Source: CBDBJK01 sp965206395 (GTDB lineage: Bacteria; Chloroflexota; Dehalococcoidia; Lucifugimonadales; CATOSD01). From it: a stretch of 64,000 bases of DNA. The position numbers and the translations under genes were made by a program. Each line of letters starts with the position of its first letter. Position 1 is the stretch's first letter. The stretch covers positions 62,001 to 126,000 of the forward strand of contig CBDBJK010000038.1 of NCBI GenBank assembly GCA_965206395.1, in the 5' to 3' direction. The notes under the pieces are model-generated. The model saw nothing but the letters and a program-made list of their open reading frames with translations, ran no database searches and was not told where the DNA came from. Positions 52,332 through 60,828 of this stretch are shown here, one piece after another.

Positions 52332-53032
52332 GGTTCCTCCTCGGTTCAACGTTACGATTGAACCCCCAAGAGGAACAATGACTATCAGCTACTAGAATCG
52401 CCAGAGGATAAGCCTTGGCCTCGCCGTTTATCTCCACGCTGATGACTGGCTCGTTACTCTTCATGTAATCAGGAGTATTTGCCACATCTATGAACCTCGG
52501 CCTGTCGATAGGAGGAATTCCATCGCGGGGCGGCCCTCCTGACATTATCTCTTGATAAGGCACCGAGTGTTTGGAGAAATCGGTCTTCCAGCCAAATCTC
52601 ATAATTTCGGGCAGACCATCAATTTCGGCGCCTGCCAGAGTAGGCTCTGGCTCTGGCGAGGCCGTTGGCGTTTGCTCTGGTGTCGATGCAGACACCGGTT
52701 CTGGTATTGCTGTCGACTTTGGGGTTGCCTCCGCCTTTGGGGTAGATGACGATGGAGGCACAACTGTAGACTCCGCCAGAGGAGAAGACGTTGGGTCAGG
52801 CGCTGCCGTTGGTTCACTTAGAGGCGTTAATGTGGCCTTGGCCTGAACTGTAGCAGTTGCTGTCGGCTGCCGATTACTGTCCAACGGTTCATCCGTCCTT
52901 CCAGGCGCGGCAGGACTACTGGTACAGGCCAGCCCAACGATTGCAACCAGCCCAATGGCGATGATTAGAACCTGGCGTCGAAACACTATAAAGTCTCCCT
53001 AATCCCACATCTAAGAGCGTCTAACAAAACCA

Positions 53033-53395
53033 TTATTGGAACAGAAAGCGAGAGCAGATGATGGCACAACCTATGGCCAAGAAAGCCTCATGTATGTCTG
53101 CCCTGCGCTCATATCGAACCCGTAAGCGTCGGAACTGATGAAGCCAACTCAGGCTTCTCTCAACCACCCATCTATGCACACCCAACCCGCTGCCATGCGG
53201 CTCACCTCGCTTGGCCAGCAGCGGCCAGATATGTCGCTTCTTCAACTCCTTGCGAACAGGCTCAGAGTCATACCCTCTGTCTCCCTGCGCCTGAAGAGGA
53301 CGCTTGCGAGGCCTGCCTCGCTTGCCCTTGACAGCAGGTATGGCATCCACCAACTCAAGGGCTTGGGTGACATCGTGAGCGTTCGCGCCAGTCAA
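53033..53395 (-). CDS. IS5-family transposase C-terminal frame (copy B orfB)
   Basis: 120 residues: LTGANAHDVTQALELVDAIP-like start, QGDRGYDSEPVRKELKKR with the second Asp, and WVVERSLSWLHQFRRLRVRYER with the catalytic Glu. The frame extends upstream to a TTTTTGGGGG run in orfA, where a -1 shift gives the joining text FWGQKTGPNPTDRAKAGSKH. Confidence 0.87.
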   Translation of the reverse strand: MTGANAHDVTQALELVDAIPAVKGKRGRPRKRPLQAQGDRGYDSEPVRKELKKRHIWPLLAKRGEPHGSGLGVHRWVVERSLSWLHQFRRLRVRYERRADIHEAFLAIGCAIICSRFLFQ

Positions 53396-53427
53396 CCTGA
53401 CCGCCAGTGGAATGCCCTGGGCATCGG

Positions 53428-53829
53428 TTATGATATGATGCTTGCTACCCGCCTTCGCCCTGTCCGTGGGGTTGGGGCCTGTTTTCTGCCCCCAAAAACT
53501 GCTCGCACTGAAGCACTGTCCAGCACTGCGCGAGTCCAGTCTATGCGCTCAGCTGCTTGCAGGCGCTCAAGGCATACCAAGTGGATGCGCTCCCAGACTC
53601 CCGACTGGTGCCAATCTCTGAGGCGCCTCCAGCAGGTCATCCCACTGCCACAGTCCATCTCCTTGGGTAGGTCTTCCCAGCCAATGCCTGTCTTTAGCAC
53701 GAACAGTATCCCACTTAGGACCTGTCTGTCAGGTATCCTGGGCCTTCCTCCTTTCGGCTTCGGTGGTTGTGGCGGCAGTAAAGGTTGCACCAGTTCCCAG
53801 AATTCATCGCTTACAAGGGGCTTAGACAT
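53428..53829 (-). CDS. IS5-family transposase N-terminal frame (copy B orfA)
   Basis: 133 residues with the DUF4096-type domain (ILFVLKTGIGWEDLPKEMDCGSGMTCWRRLRDW) and first Asp in AVLDSASVRA. After the run of T and G the frame becomes nonsense, while the -1 frame continues as transposase. Confidence 0.87.
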   Translation of the reverse strand: MSKPLVSDEFWELVQPLLPPQPPKPKGGRPRIPDRQVLSGILFVLKTGIGWEDLPKEMDCGSGMTCWRRLRDWHQSGVWERIHLVCLERLQAAERIDWTRAVLDSASVRAVFGGRKQAPTPRTGRRRVASIIS

Positions 53830-54562
53830 TAGGTCATCCTCCTCCAGAGAATGTCCAGATTCTAACCCCTTTTATTAGGTTTTGTTAGACGCTCTTAGTA
53901 AAAAGGCGGTTCTGAGCTACAGAGGGCAAAACATTAGATGCAGCGTACAGCGTAACGTTCCACGCACCAACCGTTTTGCGACAACTTCGTTCTAACACCA
54001 ATAGGGCACTCAGATTGAGAACGGTGAAAGCATCCAGTGCATCTAATGCAAGGCCCCTGGTCATTACTACGTCGGAAACTTGTATACTGATATAGACGGG
54101 AGAGAAATCGTTCGGCTACTGGTGTAGCATTAAGGGACTGTTCGCCTATGTACGAATCATATGACTATTCCGAAGAATTTCCATCGCGGCGTTCAACCCA
54201 ACGTAAGAATGGGGTGTCAAGAACCTTCGTATTGGGAGTAATATCGGTAGCCCTCCTTCTCTGATTCACGTTGGGCCTGCTTTCCGTCGGCTCCTTGAGC
54301 GGCTCCCCGTTCAAGTCCACGTCTTTGTACGATGAGGAGCTGGTGACCTCCCTCTTCGAGGGTGTTAGCCCTGCCATCGTTGAGATTAGCATTATCAGCA
54401 GCGCCGGAGGTCTGTTAGGACAGCGCGTTGGTACTGGCTCAGGATTTCTCATCGACTGAGGTGGTACCCAAAAACTAGTGGTCCAACATCATTGAAATGA
54501 ATACCATGATAGTCATTGTTCCTCTTGGGGGTTCAATCGTAACGTTGAACCGAGGAGGAACC

Positions 54563-55139
54563 ATGATGTCTACCAAGAAGTACCGTATCAGACTGACTAC
54601 CGACGAACAACAGGAACTCAACGCCTTGGTCTCACGCGGTCGGGCTGCGGCGTACAAAACAGACCCATGCGCGCATTCTGCTGATGAGCGATGAGTCACG
54701 CTCGGACGGGGGAATGAAGGACGCGGACATCACCAGCGCGCTCGGTGTGGGACAGTCAACGGTCGAGCGAATACGCAAGCGCTGTGTGGAGGAGGGGGTT
54801 GAGTCTGCGCTGAATCGCAAAAAGCAACTGCGTCGGCGTCAAAAGAGACTGGACGGCGAAGGTGAAGCACGGTTGGTAGCGATGGCCTGCGGGGAACCGC
54901 CGGAGGGGCGTGCCAGTTGGACCCTGAAGCTGTTGGCTGACCAGTTGGTCGAGTGTGAGATAGTCGGGACCATTAGCACCGAGACGGTTCGCCAGGCGCT
55001 TAAAAAAAAACGAACTGAAGCCGTGGCTGAAGCAGAGTTGGTGCATCCCGCCCGGTCAGAGCGCGGAGTTTGTGTGCGCGATGGAAGACGCGATGGAAGA
55101 CGTACTGGAGGTCTACCAACGGCCGTACGATGGGAATGA
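54563..55139 (+). pseudogene. IS630 orfA, copy 3, frameshifted
   Basis: Starts as MMSTKKYRIRLTTDEQQELN but an extra A in the TACAAAACAG stretch (TACAAACAG elsewhere) ends the frame at 54694. The remaining orfA text resumes from 54684 and runs past the nine-A slip site. Confidence 0.9.
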
Positions 55140-55722
55140 GGTTCTGGTGTGCATGGATGAGACGAGCAAACAGCAAGTCAAGGAGACGCGAGTGCCGCGT
55201 CCCGCAGCGCCCGGCTTATCGGCGGCATACGACTACGAATACGAGCGCAATGGAGTGAGCAGCCTGTTCATGCTGTTTGCACCGTTGGACGGATGGCGCC
55301 GAGTCGAGGTCAGAGAGCGTCGCACGAAGGTGGACTGGGCGCATGTGATAAAGAAACTGGTCGACGAGGACTACCCTGACAGAGACCGGATCGTGCTGGT
55401 AATGGACAATCTCAACACTCACAAGCTGTCCTCGCTATACGAGGCATTCGAGCCTGCTGAGGCGAGGCGTATAGCTGAGCGACTGGAGATACACTACACT
55501 CCCAAACACGGGAGTTGGTTGAATATGGCGGAGATAGAGATCGGTGTGCTGGCTCGACAGTGCCTGGACCGACGGATTGCCAATCAAGACATCCTGCGCG
55601 GCGAGGTCAATGCTTGGCAGAATCAACGCAACCGGGATGTGATACGAGTGGATTGGCGCTTCACTACCGAGGATGCGCGCATCAAGCTAAAGTCACTCTA
55701 CCCATCAATACAAAAACGTTGA
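55072..55722 (+). CDS. IS630 transposase DDE domain (orfB, copy 3)
   Basis: 216 residues, intact D-D-E triad. The N-terminal duplication reads MEDAMEDV. Without an intact orfA it is unlikely to form a full transposase. Confidence 0.9.
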   Translation: MCAMEDAMEDVLEVYQRPYDGNEVLVCMDETSKQQVKETRVPRPAAPGLSAAYDYEYERNGVSSLFMLFAPLDGWRRVEVRERRTKVDWAHVIKKLVDEDYPDRDRIVLVMDNLNTHKLSSLYEAFEPAEARRIAERLEIHYTPKHGSWLNMAEIEIGVLARQCLDRRIANQDILRGEVNAWQNQRNRDVIRVDWRFTTEDARIKLKSLYPSIQKR

Positions 55723-55797
55723 ACCACTAGACAACTGGCTAAGAGAGAGTCCAGCTCCTAAAATAACCGGCAACTAACCGACGTGAAGGAGCAGGAC

Positions 55798-56082
55798 ATG
55801 AAGCAGACGAGGAATAAGCACAGTCCGGCGTTCAAGGCCAAGGTGGCCCTGGCCGCCCTTGCGGGGGAAGAGACCATCGCCCAGCTGGCCAGCCGATTTG
55901 AGGTCCATCCCAGTCAGATTCACGCCTGGAAAAGGGCCCTGGTGGAAGGAGCCCCGGAGCTATTTGCCACCAATCAGAAATCCCAGGAGAAAGCCAAGGA
56001 AGCTCAGATTAACCACCTCTACCGGCACATCGGCCAGCTGAAGGTGGAACGCGATTTTTTGTCGGAAAGGTCCGGTCTATGA
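55798..56082 (+). CDS. IS3-family transposase OrfA
   Basis: 94 residues from ATG 55798 (AAGGAG 7 bases upstream; GTG at 55783 is the alternative). Helix-turn-helix domain KHSPAFKAKVALAALAGEET...RFEVHPSQIHAWKRAL, then a leucine-zipper-like helix. It overlaps orfB by ATGA. Confidence 0.92.
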   Translation: MKQTRNKHSPAFKAKVALAALAGEETIAQLASRFEVHPSQIHAWKRALVEGAPELFATNQKSQEKAKEAQINHLYRHIGQLKVERDFLSERSGL

Positions 56083-57014
56083 GTCGCAGCATACGGCGAG
56101 CCATGATAGACCGAGACCACCAGCAGCTGTCTTTGGTGCGTCAATGTATCCTGCTGGACGTCAGCCGGGCCTCGGTGTACTACCGGCCGGTACCGACCAG
56201 GGCAGAAGACCTGGAGTTGATGGCCCTGATGGACCGTCAGTATTTGAAGACCCCCTTCTACGGCTCCAGGAAGATGAAGGCCTGGCTGCTGCAACAGGGC
56301 TATCTGGTGAGCCGAAAAAGGGTTCGAAGGCTGATGCGGTTGATGGGTCTGGAAGCCATCTACCGGCGTCCCAACACCAGCAAACCAGCGCCGGGACACC
56401 GGATCTTTCCCTATCTGCTGAAGGGAGTGGAGGTTAATCGGGTCGACCAGGTCTGGGCCGCGGACATCACCTACATCCCCATGGCGAAGGGCTTCCTGTA
56501 CCTGGTGGCCATCATGGACTGGCACAGCCGGCACGTGCTGGCCTGGAAGCTCTCCAACACCATGGACACCAGCTTCTGCGTGGCGGCGTTGGAGGAAGCC
56601 CTGGGTAAGGGACGACCGGAGATATTCAACACCGACCAGGGGAGTCAGTTCACCAGTGAGGCCTTTACCCAGACGTTGCAGGAGCAGAGGGTCCAGGTCA
56701 GCATGGATGGTAAGGGTAGGTACCTGGACAACATCTTCGTGGAGCGGCTGTGGCGGAGCATCAAGTACGAGGAGGTGTATCTGAAAGCTTACCAGACCGT
56801 CGCCGAGGCCCGAACTGGGATCAATGCCTACCTGGAGTTCTACAACCGGCAGAGGCCTCACCAGGCTTTGGGCTACCGGACCCCAGCAGAGGTGTACCAA
56901 CATGGCCAGGAAGAAAGGGGAGCAGCAGCTGAAGAAGCAGGGCTGCCATCGGGCTTGGTGAAACCTAGCGCAGGGGTGGGAGACTCTCTTAATTTAGCCC
57001 TCGTGCTGTCTTAA
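56079..57014 (+). CDS. IS3-family transposase OrfB (integrase core)
   Basis: 311 residues: the HTH_21 region (LMALMDRQYLKTPFYGSRKM), then the rve core with Asp in VWAADITYIPM, Asp in IFNTDQGSQFTS and Glu in ERLWRSIKYEEVYLK, and the FYNRQRPHQALGYRTPAEVY end. All catalytic residues are present, so this element may still be mobile. Confidence 0.94.
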   Translation: MSRSIRRAMIDRDHQQLSLVRQCILLDVSRASVYYRPVPTRAEDLELMALMDRQYLKTPFYGSRKMKAWLLQQGYLVSRKRVRRLMRLMGLEAIYRRPNTSKPAPGHRIFPYLLKGVEVNRVDQVWAADITYIPMAKGFLYLVAIMDWHSRHVLAWKLSNTMDTSFCVAALEEALGKGRPEIFNTDQGSQFTSEAFTQTLQEQRVQVSMDGKGRYLDNIFVERLWRSIKYEEVYLKAYQTVAEARTGINAYLEFYNRQRPHQALGYRTPAEVYQHGQEERGAAAEEAGLPSGLVKPSAGVGDSLNLALVLS

Positions 57015-57218
57015 TAATGGGGTCCACCTTAGACAGAGAGGGTCATATCGTAACCAATCACCACGTATTGGAAGGCGCCGATGAAATCTCGGTAAAACTG
57101 TCCAACGGTAAGACTATCCAGGCCACAAGGCTAGTGGTCCAACATCATTGAAATGAATACCATGATAGTCATTGTTCCTCTTGGGGGTTCAATCGTAACG
57201 TTGAACCGAGGAGGAACC

Positions 57219-57783
57219 ATGATGTCTACCAAGAAGTACCGTATCAGACTGACTACCGACGAACAACAGGAACTCAACGCCTTGGTCTCACGCGGTCGGG
57301 CTGCGGCGTACAAACAGACCCATGCGCGCATTCTGCTGATGAGCGATGAGTCACGCTCGGACGGGGGAATGAAGGACGCGGACATCACCAGCGCGCTCGG
57401 TGTGGGACAGTCAACAGTCGAGCGAATACGCAAGCGCTGTGTGGAGGAGGGGGTCGAGTCTGCGCTGAATCGCAAAAAGCAACTGCGTCGGCGTCAAAAG
57501 AGACTGGACGGCGAAGGTGAAGCACGGTTGATAGCGATGGCCTGCGGGGAACCGCCGGAGGGGCGTGCCAGTTGGACCCCTGAAGCTGTTGGCTGACCAG
57601 TTGGTCGAGTGTGAGATAGTCGGGACCATTAGCACCGAGACGGTTCGCCAGGCGCTTAAAAAAAAACGAACTGAAGCCGTGGCTGAAGCAGAGTTGGTGC
57701 ATCCCGCCCGGTCAGAGCGCGGAGTTTGTGTGCGCGATGGAAGACGTACTGGAGGTCTACCAACGGCCGTACGATGGGAATGA
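57219..57783 (+). pseudogene. IS630 orfA, copy 4, frameshifted
   Basis: Intact from MMSTKKYRIRL to GRASWT, where five C replace the four of the other copies near 57580 and the frame ends at 57596. The remainder continues in another frame to 57783. Confidence 0.9.
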
Positions 57784-58366
57784 GGTTCTGGTGTGCATGG
57801 ATGAGACGAGCAAACAGCAAGTCAAGGAGACGCGAGTGCCGCGTCCCGCAGCGCCCGGCTTATCGGCGGCATACGACTACGAATACGAGCGCAATGGAGT
57901 GAGCAGCCTGTTCATGCTGTTTGCACCGTTGGACGGATGGCGCCGAGTCGAGGTCAGAGAGCGTCGCACGAAGGTGGACTGGGCGCATGTGATAAAGAAA
58001 CTGGTCGACGAGGACTACCCTGACAGAGACCGGATCGTGCTGGTAATGGACAATCTCAACACTCACAAGCTGTCCTCGCTATACGAGGCATTCGAGCCTG
58101 CTGAGGCGAGGCGTATAGCTGAGCGACTGGAGATACACTACACTCCCAAACACGGGAGTTGGTTGAATATGGCGGAGATAGAGATCGGTGTGCTGGCTCG
58201 ACAGTGCCTGGACCGACGGATTGCCAATCAAGACATCCTGCGCGGCGAGGTCAATGCTTGGCAGAATCAACGCAACCGGGATGTGATACGAGTGGATTGG
58301 CGCTTCACTACCGAGGATGCGCGCATCAAGCTAAAGTCACTCTACCCATCAATACAAAAACGTTGA
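57728..58366 (+). CDS. IS630 transposase DDE domain (orfB, copy 4)
   Basis: 212 residues with the complete D-D-E triad; identical to the copy 2 product. Confidence 0.9.
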   Translation: MCAMEDVLEVYQRPYDGNEVLVCMDETSKQQVKETRVPRPAAPGLSAAYDYEYERNGVSSLFMLFAPLDGWRRVEVRERRTKVDWAHVIKKLVDEDYPDRDRIVLVMDNLNTHKLSSLYEAFEPAEARRIAERLEIHYTPKHGSWLNMAEIEIGVLARQCLDRRIANQDILRGEVNAWQNQRNRDVIRVDWRFTTEDARIKLKSLYPSIQKR

Positions 58367-59137
58367 ACCACTAGGTACCAGCCCCGCGGACGATCTGGCA
58401 GTCATTCAAGTCGATTCAAGCGAGGTGGCGGATATCGAGCCTCTGGCGTTGGCGGACTCCACCGAGGTCAAGCCAGGTCAGTTGGCTATCGCCATAGGCA
58501 GCCCGTTTCGAAACTTCAATTCAGTCACGGTTGGAGTTGTCAGCGGCACAGGCAGAGGCCCTACGAGCGTTCTCCGACGCCCCATACCTGATATGATTCA
58601 GACTGACGCACCACTTAACCCGGGCAACTCCGGCGGCCCGCTTCTGAACTCCAAAGGCGAGGTGATAGGCATCAATTCTGCTGTGCGAACAGGGTCTTTT
58701 CAGGGCATTGATGAATTTCGCATAGGATTCGCCGTCCCAAGCAACACTGTCAAGAACCTGATGCCAGATTTGATAAGCGCCCCACAGGTAGTGAAGCGTC
58801 CCTGGTTGGGTGTCAGTGGCGCGCCGCTTACCGGAGATCTAATCAGTTCTCTGGGAATTGACGAGGGCATATTCATCACAAGAGTCTTTCGAGGAAGCCC
58901 TGCGGAACATGCGGGCTTGGTCCCGTTCCTGAGCGTGAGAGGCGGAGGCGACGTCATTACTGCCATAGACGGAACGCCTGTGGGATCGGTTGAAGACATG
59001 GTAAGCTACTTCAATTCCCTCAGACCGGGTGATGACGTTACGCTATCAGTTTTTCGGAATACCCGTGATGTTGAGATAAGAATCACTCTTGCCGAATGGC
59101 CTGATACGTAAACCCAGACCTTCAAATTGAAGAACAG

Positions 59138-59177
59138 AGAAAGAGGCCCTTCCTTTTTGGGGAATGGGCCTCTTTCT
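59138..59177. terminator. hairpin between convergent htrA and aminotransferase genes
   Basis: A 12-bp perfect stem (AGAAAGAGGCCC at 59138-59149 with 59166-59177) lies 27 bases after the htrA stop. Both strands carry moderately T-rich flanks. Confidence 0.7.
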
Positions 59178-59243
59178 ATTCATTCGCAAGTCATTCAGAA
59201 ATAGCGAACGTCCTGCTCTATATCAACTGACCTCTCAACCTGA

Positions 59244-60617
59244 TTACAAAGTGTTTTCCACTTCTGAGATCGCCGCATCAACCTGCTTCACCAGGAAATC
59301 AACTTCGTCTTTGGTGATGCATATCGGAGGAGCCATTGAGATTACGTCGCCAGCACGCCCTAGCAGGCCATAACGGTTCATGGCGGCGCTGAACTTCTTC
59401 CCTAGCTCGGCATCTTTGGAGAACTTCTCTTTGGTGTCCCTGTCCTTGACGATCTCCACCGCAGCCAGCAGCCCCATTCCGCCACGAACGTCGCCAACTA
59501 TGCGATGCTCGTACAGTGTCTGCAGTTGCTCGTACAGATAGTCACCCATCTTTGCCGAGTTCTCGACCATCCCCTCGCCTTCCATGATTTCGAGGTTTGC
59601 AAGTCCAGCCGCACACGACGCAGGATTCCCGCCGAAGGTAATCAGATGCCTGAATGCTGACTCTTCCGCGCCTATGAAGGCATCGGCAATCTTCTTGCTC
59701 GCCACCGCCGCGCCGATGGGAAGATACCCGCTCGTCAGCGCCTTGGCAACGGTGAAGATGTCAGGTGTGATTCCCCAATGCTCTGTGGCGAACATCGTGC
59801 CCGTGCGACCGAAACCCGTGATAACTTCGTCGCATATCATGATTACGCCCGTCCTGTCGCATATCTCGCGTATCGTGGGCCAATACTCCGGATGGGGAAC
59901 GTAGATTCCAGCCGCCGCAGAGATAGGCTCGCCGATGAAGGCGGCCACTGTGGACTGGCCTTCGTGCTCGATGGCGCGCTCTACATCGCGGGCGCACTCA
60001 AGGTTGCAGCCGCCTTTGTCGCGGCAGTAAACGCATCTGTACTCGGCAGGTTGAGCGACGTGGATGTTACCAGGCATCAATGGGCCAAAATTGACCGGCG
60101 CGCTGATGCCGCCTCCACCTAAGCTCATGCAGGCGAGCGTCGCGCCATGATACGACCCTGTTCTGCTAATGACCTTCCAGCGAGTAGGCTCGCCATTGTT
60201 CTTGTGATAGTTCTTCGCCATCTTGAGGGCGGTCTCGACAGCCTCCGAGCCTCCACTGACAAAGTAAACCCTTGATTCTTTGTCGGGGGCGTGGCTGGCG
60301 ACCTTTGCCGACAGCCTGACGGTGGCCGGGCTTACCGTGCCGCCCGGAGAATAGCTGATGTCCTTCATCTGCTCGTAGACTGCTTTGGCAATCTCCTCCC
60401 GCCCATGGCCGATGTTGACCAGCCACATGCTCGAAAGAGTATCAAACCATCGCTTGCCCTCAGCGTCATCGACCCAGACACCATTCGAGGTGTTTACGAG
60501 CTTGACGCCAGTATCCTCGGACATGTCCCCAGCCTCTCTCGCATGAGGCCAGAAGTGCGCAGTCGCCTGTTGCTTCAGCTCTTCGATATCTTCGCCGCTT
60601 AACCTGTTTGTGACCAT
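59244..60617 (-). CDS. class III PLP-dependent aminotransferase
   Basis: 457 residues from ATG 60617 (AAGGAGG 8 bases upstream; a GTG at 60626 overlaps that site). Signatures: WFDTLSSMWLVNIGHGREEI, YFVSGGSEAVETALKMAKNY, GSYHGATLACMSLGG, the VIMICDEVITGFGRTGTMF block, and the PLP lysine in VAKALTSGYLPIGAA. It belongs to the omega-amino acid/beta-alanine:pyruvate branch. A YRCVYC...CNLEC cysteine-containing insert near the middle is characteristic of a subgroup. The natural substrate is uncertain. Confidence 0.92.
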   Translation of the reverse strand: MVTNRLSGEDIEELKQQATAHFWPHAREAGDMSEDTGVKLVNTSNGVWVDDAEGKRWFDTLSSMWLVNIGHGREEIAKAVYEQMKDISYSPGGTVSPATVRLSAKVASHAPDKESRVYFVSGGSEAVETALKMAKNYHKNNGEPTRWKVISRTGSYHGATLACMSLGGGGISAPVNFGPLMPGNIHVAQPAEYRCVYCRDKGGCNLECARDVERAIEHEGQSTVAAFIGEPISAAAGIYVPHPEYWPTIREICDRTGVIMICDEVITGFGRTGTMFATEHWGITPDIFTVAKALTSGYLPIGAAVASKKIADAFIGAEESAFRHLITFGGNPASCAAGLANLEIMEGEGMVENSAKMGDYLYEQLQTLYEHRIVGDVRGGMGLLAAVEIVKDRDTKEKFSKDAELGKKFSAAMNRYGLLGRAGDVISMAPPICITKDEVDFLVKQVDAAISEVENTL

Positions 60618-60828
60618 CTTCGGCACCTCCTTAGTGCTCAGATGTTACCACCAAAATGCTCCGTGCGCTACCATTTAAGCCAATCAATCTGTTCGATCGA
60701 CAATACTCCACACAACGAGGGGTTTCTTCCCGTAGAGGCGCATCCTTGAGTATTGGGATTGTTTCACAAAGCTCGTCGGTTTACTATCTATGCATTAGAA
60801 AACTCAGCACGTTGAGGGACTGTCAGAA

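Larger units (their letters stand above)
51180..52387 (-). mobile_element. IS630-type insertion sequence, copy 2, right end missing
   Basis: The left end (GTGGTTCAACG) is intact. The last 29 bases present in copies 1, 3 and 4 are absent, so the right inverted repeat is lost. The element is flanked by an 8-bp direct repeat GCTACTAG (51173-51180 and 52388-52395) instead of a simple TA duplication. Both transposase frames are intact and the slip site has nine A. Confidence 0.93.
50335..52986 (-). pseudogene. DUF3179 lipoprotein gene interrupted by IS630-type element
   Basis: The upstream part (from ATG 52986) has a lipobox (VGLACTSS), a long Pro/Thr/Ser linker and the start of the domain, reaching EAKAYPLAILV. 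The frame resumes beyond the IS at about 51177 with AHEIVNDVLGDIPITVTFCP and runs to the stop at 50335 through VMWDRQTESWWQQITGEAI, HPVVNDTVNGKDVVIFYAGG and NILGQGIAGPLKGTQL. Removing the insertion rejoins the frame. DUF3179 proteins are secreted and of unknown function. Confidence 0.92.
53011..53898 (-). mobile_element. IS5-family insertion sequence (copy B, distinct from copy A)
   Basis: Perfect 21-bp inverted repeats lie at 53011-53031 and 53878-53898 (CTAAGAGCGTCTAACAAAAC...). The outer CTAA/TTAG may be partly target. It is inserted between the DUF3179 gene start and htrA, about 25 bp before the DUF3179 ATG, so it may have displaced that promoter. Two frames encode the transposase. Confidence 0.9.
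54478..55727 (+). mobile_element. IS630-type insertion sequence, copy 3, nested in the IS3 element
   Basis: 1250 bp flanked by TA (54476-54477 and 55728-55729). It lies 21 bp inside the IS3 left end. It has the 12-bp orfB duplication (as MEDAMEDV) and an extra A in orfA near 54654-54659. Confidence 0.95.
54457..57031 (+). mobile_element. IS3-family insertion sequence, with IS630 copy 3 nested in its left end
   Basis: The ends are TGAGGTGGTACCCA (54457) and, in reverse complement, TAAGGTGGACCCCA (ending 57031), imperfect inverted repeats. It is flanked by GAC at 54454-54456 and 57032-57034, a 3-bp target duplication typical of IS3. Without the nested 1252 bp it is 1323 bp long, the usual IS3 size. 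orfA and orfB are both intact. Confidence 0.92.
57134..58371 (+). mobile_element. IS630-type insertion sequence, copy 4, inside htrA
   Basis: 1238 bp flanked by TA (57132-57133 and 58372-58373). It lacks the 12-bp orfB duplication. An extra C after TTGGACC (57576-57580) breaks orfA. Confidence 0.95.
54148..59111 (+). pseudogene. HtrA/DegP-type serine protease gene broken by two insertions and a nonsense codon
   Basis: Three gene pieces rejoin perfectly: 54148-54456 (N-terminus, membrane helix, start of protease domain ending GTGSGFLID), 57035-57133 (REGHIVTNHHVLEGADEI, catalytic His) and 58374-59111 (TSPADDLAVIQVD with the catalytic Asp, GNSGGP with the Ser, then a PDZ domain). Removing the IS3 element with its GAC duplication and IS630 copy 4 with its TA restores one 381-codon frame. 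An in-frame TGA at 54262-54264 inside the membrane helix (VALLL-stop-FTLGLL) is an extra lesion. No functional product is expected. Confidence 0.95.

Noticed and set aside
54262..54264. Possible recoding of TGA (selenocysteine or tryptophan) in htrA
   Set aside because: It lies in a membrane helix, no SECIS-like hairpin follows, other genes use TGA as stop, and the gene is already broken twice.
56019..56903. A 294-codon open frame on the minus strand within the IS3 element
   Set aside because: It is antisense to the intact integrase gene, whose catalytic residues are unmistakable. Its own sequence is low-complexity and unlike any family.
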